64,000 bases of DNA from Chlorops oryzae. Its lineage: Eukaryota > Arthropoda > Insecta > Diptera > Chloropidae. How positions within the stretch are numbered: the stretch's first letter is position 1; the number at the start of each line of letters is the position of its first letter. The notes beneath the pieces were generated by a model. That model ran no database searches. It saw only the letters and a program-made list of their open reading frames with translations, and was not told the origin of the DNA. Below are positions 1 through 10,499 of the stretch, one piece after another. The stretch is taken from assembly GCA_020466095.1 (NCBI GenBank), contig CM035806.1, forward strand, positions 35,500,060-35,564,059, read 5' to 3'. Position numbers and translations under genes: made by a program.

Positions 1-152
1 CCGATATTTGAAAATCTGGGTATTAAATTTTTGATAAAAACCAAGTTTCTTATACAAAAATTTTTTCCATACAAAAAGAATTTTTGGTTTTGGTAAACAG
101 CTTCTTAAATTCGGGTTTTTCTTACATACAAGTTTCTTATATAGCGAAACTA

Positions 153-310
153 CTGTACCGTACTTCACGATTGTGCAACTGAGAGAGATTTTTCCAGAAG
201 ACAAAGACAAATACTTTGTCAAAATCTTTCGCATTTGCGCAATCGTGAAGTACGATAACAATTTTCGGTAAAATTGGGCAGCTTTGCGCAGTTTCGTGCA
301 GTATGGGAAC
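153..310. repeat. Hairpin repeat, copy 1
   Basis: The left arm at 160-178 reads GTACTTCACGATTGTGCAA and the right arm at 235-253 is its reverse complement with one mismatch. A further block at 271-310 (AAATTGGGCAG ... GCAGTATGGGAAC) matches the right arm of the hairpin at 41901-41996. The two loci therefore belong to one small palindromic repeat family; this copy is longer and more rearranged. No coding capacity is evident. Confidence 0.6.
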
Positions 311-646
311 AAAACCAATAATGAACTTGAGAAATGCTTCAATGCTACAGAATCGATCGAGGGGAAAATTGACCATAGAAAATGCCATTTCCCCATTTCC
401 ATCAATTTTTCCGCAAACAATGCACTTTCTCATTCATTTTCATTTCATTTTCATTTATTATGATTTCAGGAATCCTAGCACAGTTAGAAAATCTATCTTA
501 TAGTTAGTGCTTGTCAATAGAACGACTTAATTTGTTTAAAGAGAGCTTAAAGAGAGCCTAGAAAAATTTAAAAATAAAATTAAGAAGTTAAAGTCAGTTT
601 AAATTGAGTTTAATTCAAGGTATGAAAAAAAAAGGTTAAGTGCTTT
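311..646. other. No recognised feature
   Basis: AT-rich sequence with direct runs such as CATTTTCATTTCATTTTCATT near 433-455. The short ORFs here have no recognisable protein features. Confidence 0.5.
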
Positions 647-1641
647 TTACATTACATTACTTATCTTTTGAAGGTCGTAGGGCAGCGTATTCCACAGGCG
701 AATAGCATTTATTAGGAATTGCCTTTCTGAAGTAAGCGTTTTGTATCTTATAGGAATAATTTTGTTGTTTCTATTTGATCTGGTGAAATTTAGACGATTA
801 TAGATATGTTCCGGTGATTTGGTGGATATAATTTTTTGTAAAAGGAGGAGAACACGAAGTTGCAAGATGCTATTAAATGGCATTCCATACAACAGAAAAC
901 TATGTTGGGATATATGGTCAAAGGGTTTACGATTGAAAACATAACGTGCTATGTTATTGAAGGCGATATTTATTTTTTTTTTTTGTATTAATAAAATCGC
1001 AGTTGGCAAAAATTTCACAACCATACAGCAAAATCGGCATGAGGTATGCTTTACTTAAAAGTTCACGTATCCTATATGGTGTAAATGCTTGGGATGCCCG
1101 TAGTGCACGTAGCATACCATATATTTTACCCACTGTCGAAGATATATGATTGTTCCAGGTGAGAGTTCGATTAAAAGTCAGACCGAGATTTTTAGCATGA
1201 CTCACGTATTCAATCCTTTGCCCGTTGAGTGACAAAGTAGGAACAAGCGATGTATATATTTCTTTTTTACTGATAACAAGATATTTGGACTTGAATGGAT
1301 TAAGAAAAAGACAGTTTTTACTAGCCCATTTGTTAATAGTGTCTAAGTCATCATTCAGTCGTCTAACACATGTTGCGATTGAGTCTTTACAACAGCTCGT
1401 GTATAGCTGCACATCATCAGCATATAACATATATGTATGTATTTTACAAAAATTAAGTTGCTCAGGGAGATCATTTATATATAAGTTGAAAAGTAGTGGA
1501 CCCAAAATCGATCCCTGTGGAACACCTCTTTTAATATATAAAGGTTTTGAAAAAGAATTGCCAATACACGCTAATTGACTTCTGCTGCCTAGATAAGATT
1601 TAATTAAATTCTTGGCTGAATTTGAAAACGTGAAGCATCGG
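647..1641 (-). pseudogene. LINE reverse transcriptase, 3' part, broken
   Basis: On the minus strand the translation carries the C-terminal half of a non-LTR retrotransposon reverse transcriptase. Reading from 1641 it contains SAKNLIKSYLGSRSQ, then GVPQGSILGPLLFN, then the catalytic YADD box (YADDVQLY). A thumb/C-terminal segment follows, ending in a motif of the type IRLWNTLP. Frame is lost at a 12-base T run (973-984, A run in the coding strand), after which the protein continues in another frame to 647. Similarity stops abruptly at about 1641 next to a CAAATTT array, so the endonuclease and the 5' part are missing, as is usual for 5'-truncated LINE insertions. The subfamily (Jockey, CR1 or similar) is not certain. 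Confidence 0.85.
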
Positions 1642-2106
1642 GTTCAAATTTCAAATTTCAAATTTCAAAATAATGTCAACGGATAAACGTCAATGAAAAC
1701 TGAAAGCAAGCATACGTACAATTGGAAAAACTCTACGAGTGTTTATCAAAATTGAACAAGAAGAAGCATAGGGCTCCAGTGCCTACACCTTGTTAAATAC
1801 ACCTTGGCCATAATCATGAATAATAAAAAGAAAAAGAAAAAAAAAAATCGGCCAAAGTCAATAAAATTGATTATTTTGATACTTTGTTTATCATTCATCA
1901 CGGATTGACGTTTTTCAAATTAAAATTGAATAAACAAGAGCAGAAAATCTTTTCAATCGCAGTTTCAAATAACTTTCGACGTCCCTCACCGAAACTGGGG
2001 CAGCTTTTTTTCCCGTTCACTAAAAATTTCAATTGAAATTTTTTTGCTCCGCAATTTTTGGGCAAGGTGATATGCTTTGAGTTTTCCGTTTTTATATCTG
2101 GCAGCT
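1642..2106. other. CAAATTT array and unexplained sequence
   Basis: A short CAAATTT array lies at 1643-1669, next to the LINE breakpoint. The segment 1785-1807 contains CACCTTGTTAAATACACC, which recurs at 51920-51941, so it is part of a dispersed repeat. I see nothing else. Confidence 0.5.
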
Positions 2107-2556
2107 TCTCTGTGGAGAAGTGAAGTGCGTTTGTGCGGTTGTGTGTAACACCCAGTACCACCCGTCATCTACCATACAAAATTTATACATTAATGATCAG
2201 GGTTATTGGTAGATTGGTAGATAGATAGTTTTATCACTGACCATTTTGAATCAGCGAAAAAAAAATCAATCAATCAATATGCGTATTGGGGGAGACCAGC
2301 TTTAAGCGTACCTATTTTAATGAAATTTGAGCTCATATTAAAGCCTCCGATTGAAATTGTATAAATTCGAAAATTGGGCGTGGCAAAAGGGCAATGTTCA
2401 TAAAGTTATTGAATGAAATTCGGCATATGAGTCATAAAAACTACTTTGTCCAAATGATGAAGGTCCTTTGGAGCTGCTTAAAAAAATATTTATAAATATA
2501 TGGACGTGTTTAGTTTCCTATTGCCCGGCTTGTCTGACTAAAACACCCTCACTGGT
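2107..2556 (+). mobile_element. DINE-1-like repeat, degenerate copy
   Basis: The left part (2120-2200) matches the family's GTGCGGTTGTGTGTAACACC block and ATGATCAG. The right part (2330-2556) matches its TTAAGCCTCCGATT, GGGCGTGGCAAA and TGTCTGACTAAAACACCCT blocks. Between them lies an interruption with GATAG repeats and a TTTATCACTNACCATTTNG motif that recurs near 19375. The copy is old and has lost most of the interior. Confidence 0.65.
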
Positions 2557-4454
2557 TTTATTCAAATTTGCCGAGCATGGACTTTGCGGTTTTTCCCATT
2601 TTTCTCATTTTTCTCATTTTTCTCAGATTTATTTTTATTTCATGGCTAAAAATTTTTTTCGGCTTTTTGTTTGCTTTTTCGATTCAATGAAAATTTCAAA
2701 TAAAAATAAAATATGTAAAATGATTGATGTTGTAGCTTACAAAAAAAAAAAAAAAAAAAAAAATTACGTAAATCGCAGCGAGCGAATGGACAGCGTTGAT
2801 AGAGTGATAAAATGCTTAATACCAGTTTCATTTTAATAGCCATTAAGTAAGAGCTTCAAGTTTTTCTTGACGACATCATGGAAATGCTGAATTAATCAAT
2901 TAAGTGGAAAACTGAATACATAATCTTCAGACTGCGAAAATATGTTGGGCCTTGGCTTTTTAAAGCCACTTAAATCGAGTTAACGAATGTAGTTAAATAA
3001 CAACGTTTTCTCCTTAATGGGATCGAGTTGTCAGAATCTTAGCTTTCTGATGCTTTCTGGTTCATTGCAAACTGTCAACGTCTGGTGAATGGTGTTATAA
3101 AAAAATTTACCTCCTGAAGTTTTTACTCACATTTTATCAAATAAATACAAAAAAGGAAATCATTTACAATAAAGCTTTTCTGTGAAAAGGAGTAAAAACT
3201 TAATTGCACAAGTAAATTGGAAATTTATCTGTTATGGATTTCTTATGATGCATAGCATGGCCAAAGCAATCAATAGGCAGGCGTATAATAAGGATAATTG
3301 ATAGTTTTTGCTTAGAAAAAAAAAAAATGCTTGCTGATCCTCTTTTGCAAGATTTTCGTTTTTTCAAAAATATACCTACTCTTAGAAATGCCAGAAGCTG
3401 GACGAACATACGGTCAATACCGCAGGTCTGTGAAGGTGCACCCCGCCCTATCGAACGCACGTAAATACCGCCTCAAGCGAATACAGCATATTTCCAAAGA
3501 TATAGCTTCAAACCTCAACTCAAGGTCAAGGCTTTCTTGTCCTTTCAGAAAGCATACGCTCCGAAGAAAGAAAAAACACTCACATCCGGATTTCTTATTC
3601 AACTGAATTAGTTGCATCCCTAGCTTGAGCTGACTAAAAAATTTACAAATAAATTCGCCGCAATTCGGTTTGTGCAAACTTGCGAGTTATTCTCACTGTA
3701 CAAGAAAACGAACGAAAAATCTTAAAGAAGTGAGAAAACACAGAGGGAATTTTCGTACTAAATTGGAAAATGGAAAATATATTTTTGAAAATGGAATGAA
3801 TATTATTGTTATCCTAAGCTCGTCTGACTATCATACCGGAAATGCCATAAGCTCTGACCATAAATACCGCAGATTACAGCCACAGCTACTGGATGGATTT
3901 TGGTTTTGGTGCTTTCTCAGGCTTAGCTATTTGCTCAGCGTGCTTATAAGATCGGGTGCAGAGTTTGAGGAAGAGATGAAATGGTTTTTTGTTTTTAGAA
4001 CTACTAGACGACCCAGCTCGACCGAGGAGAACTTTTGAGCTCAATCAACTTAAGATGTATTGAAGAATAAATTTGCGAAACTTATGATATAACTTTTAAA
4101 GCAGAATTTTCAACAACATTAGGTTGCATATAAGACAATTGCGATTTGTCTCAACAAGTTTACGTACGAGTATTTGTAATGGCACGTTGCAAATACATAC
4201 GTTACTCATACGATGATTAACGTTTTCGGAGAACCGTTTGTAAATTCAAATACCTACACGTTAAAATAACATTAAATAAACATTCAATTAAAAATTCCTG
4301 TTTGTATGCAGATATTTTGTTATTTGAATGGAGAAAACTTTGAACGGGGAGGCGGGGTTTGGGTTAAATCGTTCAAATCGCTTCGTTGATTGTGCAATTT
4401 AGTCCACGATGTTGATTCGTTGTGATGGATGCTGGCGGTGTGTATTCCTGCATT
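2557..4454. other. No recognised gene; A run
   Basis: AT-rich sequence with a 23-base A run at 2741-2763 and a TTTCTCAT short tandem repeat near 2590-2625. ORFs up to 122 codons occur here but show no motif, bias or splice context that I can support. Confidence 0.45.
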
Positions 4455-4492
4455 CCCAGCAAACATTTGGCGCTCTAAATGAGTCAATTATG

Positions 4493-5863
4493 TAGTGGCG
4501 TAACTATCGGGGGTCTTAGGGGTGACAATCTTCCGGGCCCATAGCCCAGGGGCCCCACTATACACGATTGCCGATATTAATCTTTTAATTATGATATTAG
4601 TTGTTTTTTTTGTCAATAGTGCAAAGAAGAAAGTCGAAATTTAATATTAAATTTATTTATATTTGATTTAACTCTATATTTCTTTTATTGGCGCGTTAGA
4701 AAATATTTATATTCGAAAAGCCTGTCACAAAACAGCTCTTGCCGATAGTTTGAGGTTACATTTTACCGACTAAATTGAACAAGAAATATTAATTTATTGT
4801 CGTGTTACAAAAAATGTACGTATATATTTTTATTTATGAAGCATTAGATATTCATTCCTAAAATACACTGTTGACTTGTTGCACCCACGATACAAAAGGC
4901 GTAAAAGTTTACTTTTTTCACAGAAATTAAGAGCTTACATTCTGAAACTTTGTGAAAGTAAGAAGAAACCAAAACTACACAGAAATTAATAGTTTTTAAA
5001 AGTGTAGTGATTTCCAGGTTAAAATAATCGATAACTTAATTTGGTTGCACCCGCGATTTTGATGTCAGATCGCGGCTGCAACTGTTTGTCATTTAACCTT
5101 CTTGCGCGATTTACCACATATTTTGTTATTTTGATATGCCTTGACTAATAATATATGATGAAAGCCATCGTGAACAGAGTCCTATAATTTTATGATTCAG
5201 CTCGCAGTTACTCTGAGAACATCTTCTTTAAATATGTGGCCAAAATAGAAATTAATGAAAAGATAGCCATGTTGGATGAACAATGGGAAGGGCTGAAACA
5301 TATACCAGGCACTCAATCAAAACATTTCTTCCAATTTGAAGAGGCTCATAGCATTTCTGTGGCGCGCACCTCACGGTCTCATTTTAAATGCAAATTGGCT
5401 TTGAAGTCGCCAGAAGGCACCACTAATACAGAAAGTTATTGGAGTGATGACGACTTGAAGCTTCTTTCAAATCTCAAAATACGAAAAGAAACTCCGCACC
5501 CTGATATACATACATACATATGTATTTATCTGTGCCTTCAGTTTCGAATCAGAGAAAATCTTTATTACCCCTTAAAAAGACATGGAGCGTTTTCGATGTT
5601 TACAGTGATTCAGATACTGAATTTATAAATGACGAAACTCCATAAACGTCTTTTCAAGCTTCAAAATAATTACCATAAGCATGTCCTAAAACTCCTACTG
5701 TCCAAATTGCTGTCATGTAGATGTATTCTAACCTATTAATACTTTTTTATATTTAAAATAAACAGTATAATATATGTCGGTCTCTTTTTTAAATTTGCCA
5801 TGGATAGAGGGGGCCCCCGAAAAAACATTCTCCCGGGCCCCGCAAGGTGAAGTTACGCCACTG
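4493..5863. mobile_element. hAT-type transposon, non-autonomous
   Basis: The ends are TAGTGGCGTAACT (left) and AGTTACGCCACTG (right), which are inverted repeats with one mismatch. The element is flanked by a perfect 8-bp direct repeat, CAATTATG (4485-4492 and 5864-5871). Both the CAGTGGCG terminus and the 8-bp duplication are hallmarks of the hAT superfamily. GC-rich GGGGGCCC blocks lie just inside both ends. I see no hAT transposase signature, so it is probably mobilised in trans. It interrupts an older repeat. Confidence 0.87.
5188..5645 (+). pseudogene. Coding-like fragment inside the hAT element
   Basis: An open frame runs from about 5188 (FYDSARSYSENIFFKYVAK) through a plausible acidic/basic protein to PHPD near 5510. 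A short CATA-rich stretch then breaks the frame. In another frame from 5549 it resumes as SNQRKSLLPLKKTWSVFDV, then an acidic tail ending NDETP and a stop at 5643-5645. An AATAAA at 5757-5762 follows. Amino-acid composition is protein-like across both parts, so this looks like the 3' end of a gene, either a transposon accessory ORF or a captured host exon. I do not recognise the family. A CTCGCAG at 5201-5207 could be a splice acceptor. Confidence 0.35.
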
Positions 5864-6079
5864 CAATTATGAATCGTTATTCGGAGTGTGAGGCCTCATA
5901 ATGTGCTCATTTAGGAGTCCAAAACGAACGTGTTTCCCTTGTTGCGAACGCAGTCCTATATGAGTCCGAAATCATATAGCGAACCAGCCCATATAAGAGT
6001 CACATATGACTCCTTCCGCACTCACATTTTTTTTTTTTTTTTTTTTTTTTAATGATTTTTAAGGGGATGGTATACTTTT

Positions 6080-6350
6080 AAAGCCGAAAAAGGCATGTTA
6101 ACGATTGAGCGTGCGTAAATTGAACTGTAGACGTCTCGTTGACCGTGCCACTAGTTAGGTTCTACTGTCCGCGTCTCTACTCGTGAACTGGTTCTGTTTC
6201 CTATACTCGAGGATTACTCGCCAAGATCCCAATTTAACACAATCTTATACAGGGCCTAGAGGGAATAGAGTATCAGAAGCTCTCAAACATGCATGCCGGC
6301 TCCAAAGTCACCCTGTCATCATCGATTCTGTCAGGGTGAATTTTCCTGTT
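6080..6350 (+). repeat. Fragment related to tRNA-bearing TIR elements
   Basis: The segment near 6116-6150 (TTGAACTGTAG ... CGTTGACC) matches 7453-7480 inside the element at 6800-7535. The segment 6296-6345 (GGCTCCAAAGTCACC ... CTGTCAGGG) matches the right end of the element at 57835-58389, near 58333-58375. It is therefore a remnant of the same group of elements, joined directly to the (TATG)n array. Confidence 0.5.
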
Positions 6351-6358
6351 GTTTATGT

Positions 6359-6433
6359 GTGTATGTATGTATGTATGTATGTATGTATGTATGTATGTAT
6401 GTATGTATGGATGTATGTATGTATGTATGTATG

Positions 6434-6467
<34 letters not shown>

Positions 6468-6799
6468 TGTATGTATGTATGTATGTATGTATGTATGTAT
6501 GTATGTATGTATGTATGTATGTATGTATGTATGTATGTATGTATGTATGTATGTATGTATGTATGTATGTATGTATGTATGTATGTATGTATGTATGTAT
6601 GTATGTATGTATGTATGTATGTATGTATGTATGTATGTATGTATGTATGTATGTATGTATGTATGTATGTATGTATGTATGTAGTATGTATGTATGTATG
6701 TATGTATGTATGTATGTATGTATGTATGTATGTATGTATGTATGTATGTATGTATTGTATGTATGTATGTATGTATGTATGTATGTATGTATGTATGTA
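6359..6799 (+). repeat. (TATG)n microsatellite, about 440 bp
   Basis: Over a hundred tandem TATG units with only a few interruptions (near 6408, 6434, 6683 and 6754). All reading frames are open through it, so the Met-Tyr-Val-Cys and Tyr-Ile-His-Thr ORFs here are artefacts. Short arrays of the same unit flank both neighbouring transposon ends (7536-7561 and 8065-8095). Confidence 0.98.
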
Positions 6800-7010
6800 C
6801 CCTGCAGTAATTATCACTAGTGACTGATTCAATCTGTCACTAGTTCCTCCGTCACCGTCACTAGTGACCAACTGTACCCGTGCGAATGTATTCTCCTATG
6901 GACATTTTGTATGAGCATATGTTCGAGCGGACACCAGTTGACGATTGAACTGGTGATGCTGTAGAGACAGCTCATTAGCTATATTACCTAAATGGAAAGC
7001 GCCGCGCCCA

Positions 7011-7085
7011 GGGCTCGGATGGCTCAGTGTGAAGAGTCTGGCCTAGCGACCTGGAGACCCGTGTTCGAATCTCGCTCGGGCGGAT
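7011..7085 (+). repeat. tRNA-like segment
   Basis: The A-box match TGGCTCAGTGTG is at 7020-7031 and the B-box match GTGTTCGAATCTC at 7061-7073, with spacing normal for a tRNA gene. A T run (7089-7110) follows and could end Pol III transcription. I could not fold a convincing acceptor stem, so I call it tRNA-derived rather than a functional tRNA gene. Confidence 0.6.
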
Positions 7086-7330
7086 GCCAATTTTTTTTTT
7101 TTTTTTTTTTAAGTGGATAATATTATAGGTGTCTAACAGGCTTAAAAAAAATTTTTTATTTGCGAAAAAATTGGAAAAATTAAGTAATTGAAAATATAAT
7201 TCATGAGAATTTTCGCACGAACTGTGAAAGCAGCATTCACGAGAGTTCAGAATGGAAACTTTTTTTCTCTCTTCTCACCCATAAGAATCCATAAGAATAA
7301 TCCTCCGAATTTTACAATTTTCCACTTTTT

Positions 7331-7403
7331 CTCGCCTGCCCCTGGGATTCGAACACGAGCCTTCGGATTGATGATCGGACATGCTAACCATTACGCTCCG
7401 GAG
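7331..7403 (-). repeat. tRNA-like segment
   Basis: On the minus strand the A-box-like TAGCGTAATGG type sequence (here AGCGTAATGGTTAGCATG) precedes the B box GTGTTCGAATCCC. The segment ends GGCAGGCGAGAAAAAG. It is the mirror of 7570-7632, with an extra ATCATCAAT in the middle. Confidence 0.6.
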
Positions 7404-7561
7404 CCTTTTGATTCTCGTGCAGCAAATTCATTTAATGAATGCTCAAGAAAATTGAACTGTGGACCTCCTCGTTGACCATGTCTATAGAATGACAGTGGTG
7501 ACGCTGGGGCAATTTGCCCCGCATTTACTGCAGGGTATGTATGTATGTATGTATGTATGTA

Positions 7562-8064
7562 GAATCAGAAGGCTCCGTAGCGTAATGGCTAGCATGTCCG
7601 AAGGCTCGTGTTCGAATCCCAGGGCAGGCGAGAAAAAGTGGAAAATTGTAAAATTCGGAGGATTGTTCTATGGATTCTTATGGGTGAGAAGAGAGAAAAA
7701 AAAAGTTTCCATTCTGAATTCTCGTGAATGCTTTCACAGTTCGTGCGGAAATTCTCATGAATTATATTTTCAATAACTTAATTTTTCCAATTTCCAAAAT
7801 TTTTTAAAGCCTGTTAGACACCTATATATGTATATATATAGCCATTCGAGCCCTGTGCGCGGCGCTTTCCATTTACGTACTATAGCTAATGAGCTGCCTC
7901 TACAGCATCACCAGTTCAATCGTCAACTGGTGTCCGCTCGAACATATGCTCATACAAAGTGTCCATAGGAGAATACATTGGCACGGGCACAGTTGGTCAC
8001 TAGTGAAGGTGACGGAGGAACTAGTAACAGGTTGAATCAGTCACTAGTGATAATTACTGCAGGG
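7562..8064 (-). mobile_element. Inverted truncated copy of the 6800-7535 element
   Basis: Read on the minus strand from 8064 this repeats the left 600 bp or so of the element at 6800: CCCTGCAGTAATTATCACTAG and so on. Similarity stops at TGATTCT, where a TATG array begins. The first tRNA-like segment has been replaced by a short TA-rich stretch near 7822-7840. The second is retained at 7570-7632. Confidence 0.75.
7570..7632 (+). repeat. tRNA-like segment
   Basis: A-box match TAGCGTAATGG at 7578-7588 and B-box match GTGTTCGAATCCC at 7608-7620, ending GGCAGGCGA. The spacing between boxes is short, and the segment lies in the inverted arm of the palindrome. Confidence 0.6.
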
Positions 8065-8273
8065 TATGTATGTATGTATGTATGTATGTATGTATGAAAG
8101 AATGGATTGTATGCGTGTTTGTATGATTGTGGGAATGTTGGTATGCTTTAAAATTCAATTGAATTTTCAGCTTTTTGATGATTGCACAATTGACATGGCC
8201 AACGGTAGATTAATTCAACAGTTAATTAGTCATGAAATGAAAACAAACATCGTCGTTTCACACAATTGCGACG

Positions 8274-8982
8274 CACAGTGCCGCGTTCCCATACATCTTG
8301 TGGGCAAAAATAGAAGGAGTTGCGCTAGAGCGATGAAATTTGTCAGGGATGTTTCTTGGTATGAAACATAGAAATTTTGAAAAAATTTTAAAAATTTTCG
8401 CATTTTCGCCTGTATTTTGGGCAAAGGCCAATATACAAAAAAAAAAAAAATAATAATAAAACAAATTACGATTGCGGACGCAGCTGAATTTTTTGTTTTA
8501 TAATGTACTTACTTTCAGTATTAAAATATAAAAAAATTACAGCTATATAATTCGATATATTTTTTAAAACCTTTTTAAAATATATTTTCTTTCTTTTTGC
8601 CTTTAATTCGCTTTGTTTTCCTTTTACAAGCAATATAAATCATATGTTGTAAACGAAAACAATAATTTTTTTTATAAAGTTTAAAGCTTTATTTATAATT
8701 TGACGTATGAAACATAAAGGTTGAAGCACATTAGATGTAATTAAAAATTTTCAAATTTAACAATTAAAAGATATATATAAGTGCCACATTTTAAAGCTGT
8801 TTTAAGAGCAGTGTCAATTTTGACGGTCCGCTATGACAAAACCGTTTAGAATATTTGAACAAAAATTTGGATTCCTGTATTTCAATATATGTAATTACAT
8901 ATTCCCAACAAGAACCCATCAACAATTTTTTAAAGTTCACATATCGAATTTTTGTATTTTTGGTCGCACACACGACACTGTG
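8274..8982 (+). mobile_element. Transib-like element, 709 bp
   Basis: It begins CACAGTGCCGCGT and ends ACGACACTGTG, with a perfect 5-bp direct repeat CGACG on both sides (8269-8273 and 8983-8987). Termini of the form CACWRTG with GC-rich 5-bp target duplications are characteristic of the Transib superfamily. The first 130 bp or so (GGGCAAAAATAGAAGGAGTTG ...) recur at 22594 and, inverted, at 25819. No transposase is present, so it would be non-autonomous. Confidence 0.8.
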
Positions 8983-8987
8983 CGACG

Positions 8988-10499
8988 CTCGCGCGCGTAC
9001 CTAACGGAATTCAACAAAGCGACACGCGAGCAATGAACGTAATCGGATTTCGACGATATTTGATAGTCGCATTGTTGCCAGAGCGACAATATTCTGATCC
9101 TACAGTCAATATTCGCGTTGAGCAGCCAGCCATCAGGACTCCACAGTTTATTGAAAGGTTAATATTGGAAACGAACATGTTATACACAATTAAGCGGCGT
9201 CAGCAATGTCAATTAATTCGATCTACCTGCATAATTCCATTCATGTAGAATTTTGTTCGTAGCGAGAATCCAAGAAGAAAGGCATAACGACGGTGAAAGC
9301 GAAAGCGAAAACGAAAATGAAAAGCAAAATCCTTGGGCAAGATAAAAGCAAGAATATTAAATTAATTGTAAACCTTGAAATTGAAAATCAACATCATGGC
9401 GCCACCGCTGCCATCCGCCACAATCACCGCTTTTTAATGAGGTTATTTTTTCCACAGCCACAGCTACCCAGACTGCAATTGAACTGGCAAATATTCAATT
9501 AACTTTAAATTGAATTCTTTTCTTCAATTTAAAGAAAGGAAAGTTAAGCGATTTTTTTTTCATTTTTTGGTCTCTAACCAGCGTTTGTCAAATTGGTTTT
9601 AGCAGCCGAAGCACGGTTAGCCAAATCGGAAACCATGTGACTGCTTTCGATTTCCACGATTTTAAGGCGACCCAAACACTTTATTGGGTCTCTTGTTTTT
9701 TTTTTTTTTTTGTGGGATTGATTTCCACTTTCTTCCGTTTAATTCTTCAGGAGGGATGTGGCCTGGGAAGTTTAATGCTCAACCAAAGCAGTTCCCTTCG
9801 AATGGGATAAAGGCGATGAGAAAAGAAAATTTCTTTATGTTGTAATCCAGACGGTGGCGGGGAGCAGAAATAAGTTATTTTTTTTTGTTTAGAGGTACAT
9901 GTTTTACGAAGCTCATGAGAAATTAAGCTTGAAGCCAATGGAAACAGAAGCCATCGGGTCAAGCGGCGAAGTTAGGAATTCGGAACAGAGCGTAGTAAGA
10001 GTACTTAGTCAGCCGAGCCAGGCAATTAAGTTCCCCATATACTTACATATGGATGTATTTATGTATGTGCGTTCATACAAAGACTTGTTCTCTTTTTCAA
10101 ATGGAGAAGGAGTTTCTTGCCGTTGTCTGCCGAAGCGCCGAATATTCGAAACAAAATACATGTTGGTCGAGCATGAAAGATGCAAGACAACCAATTCTTC
10201 ACGAAGCTCTAACAAATAAGTACTCATGAATCTGTGTAGTTGTGCACTTCGTAAGATGAAGAAACTTGAATGATCTGCTTTGAGGGAGTCGCTACAGATA
10301 ATATACGAAATGATACAGATGATGAGAATGTGCATAAGAATGCTATAGCAAAAGATTTGGATTTTTAATTGAAAACAAATCCCCTTAGGCCAGACCACTG
10401 ATCCTTGCAAGCAGTGTTCAGCAACCGAGCAAATACAAATACCCAAGCCACTCATGTTAACCATTCGCCTCCAGAGCGTAGCGTGCGTGTATAGTAGGA
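8988..10499. other. No recognised gene
   Basis: Less AT-rich than its surroundings in places, with GAAAGCGAAA-type purine repeats near 9293-9325. No ORF here has a recognisable motif or a convincing splice context. Confidence 0.4.

Larger units (their letters stand above)
4455..6016. repeat. CCCAGCAAAC-type element split by hAT
   Basis: The left end CCCAGCAAACATTTGGCGCT at 4455 resembles CCCAGCTAGCATTTGG at 38066 and, inverted, ATGTTTGCTGGG at 37358-37378. Both sides of the hAT insertion (4475-4492 and 5864-6016) carry repeated GAGTC/GACTC-type words, which suggests one motif-rich element interrupted by the hAT insertion. The right end is not located. Confidence 0.35.
6800..7535 (+). mobile_element. 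TIR element CCCTGCAGTAA with two tRNA-like parts
   Basis: The left end is CCCTGCAGTAATTAT and the right end is ATTTACTGCAGGG. Both are flanked by TA within TATG arrays. The interior holds a plus-strand tRNA-like segment (7011-7085) and a minus-strand one (7331-7403). There is no transposase-like ORF. An inverted, truncated copy follows immediately at 7562-8064, so together they form a large palindrome. Superfamily is unassigned; TA flanks would fit several DNA transposon groups. The same termini occur at 31585-32240. Confidence 0.7.

Noticed and set aside
6183..6871. Long ORFs of repeated MYVC or YIHT across 6.2-6.9 kb in several frames
   Set aside because: They are translations of the (TATG)n microsatellite, which is open in every frame; no protein is implied.
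7011..7085. Functional tRNA gene
   Set aside because: The A and B boxes are good, but I could not pair a proper 7-bp acceptor stem, and the segment is part of a repeated element.
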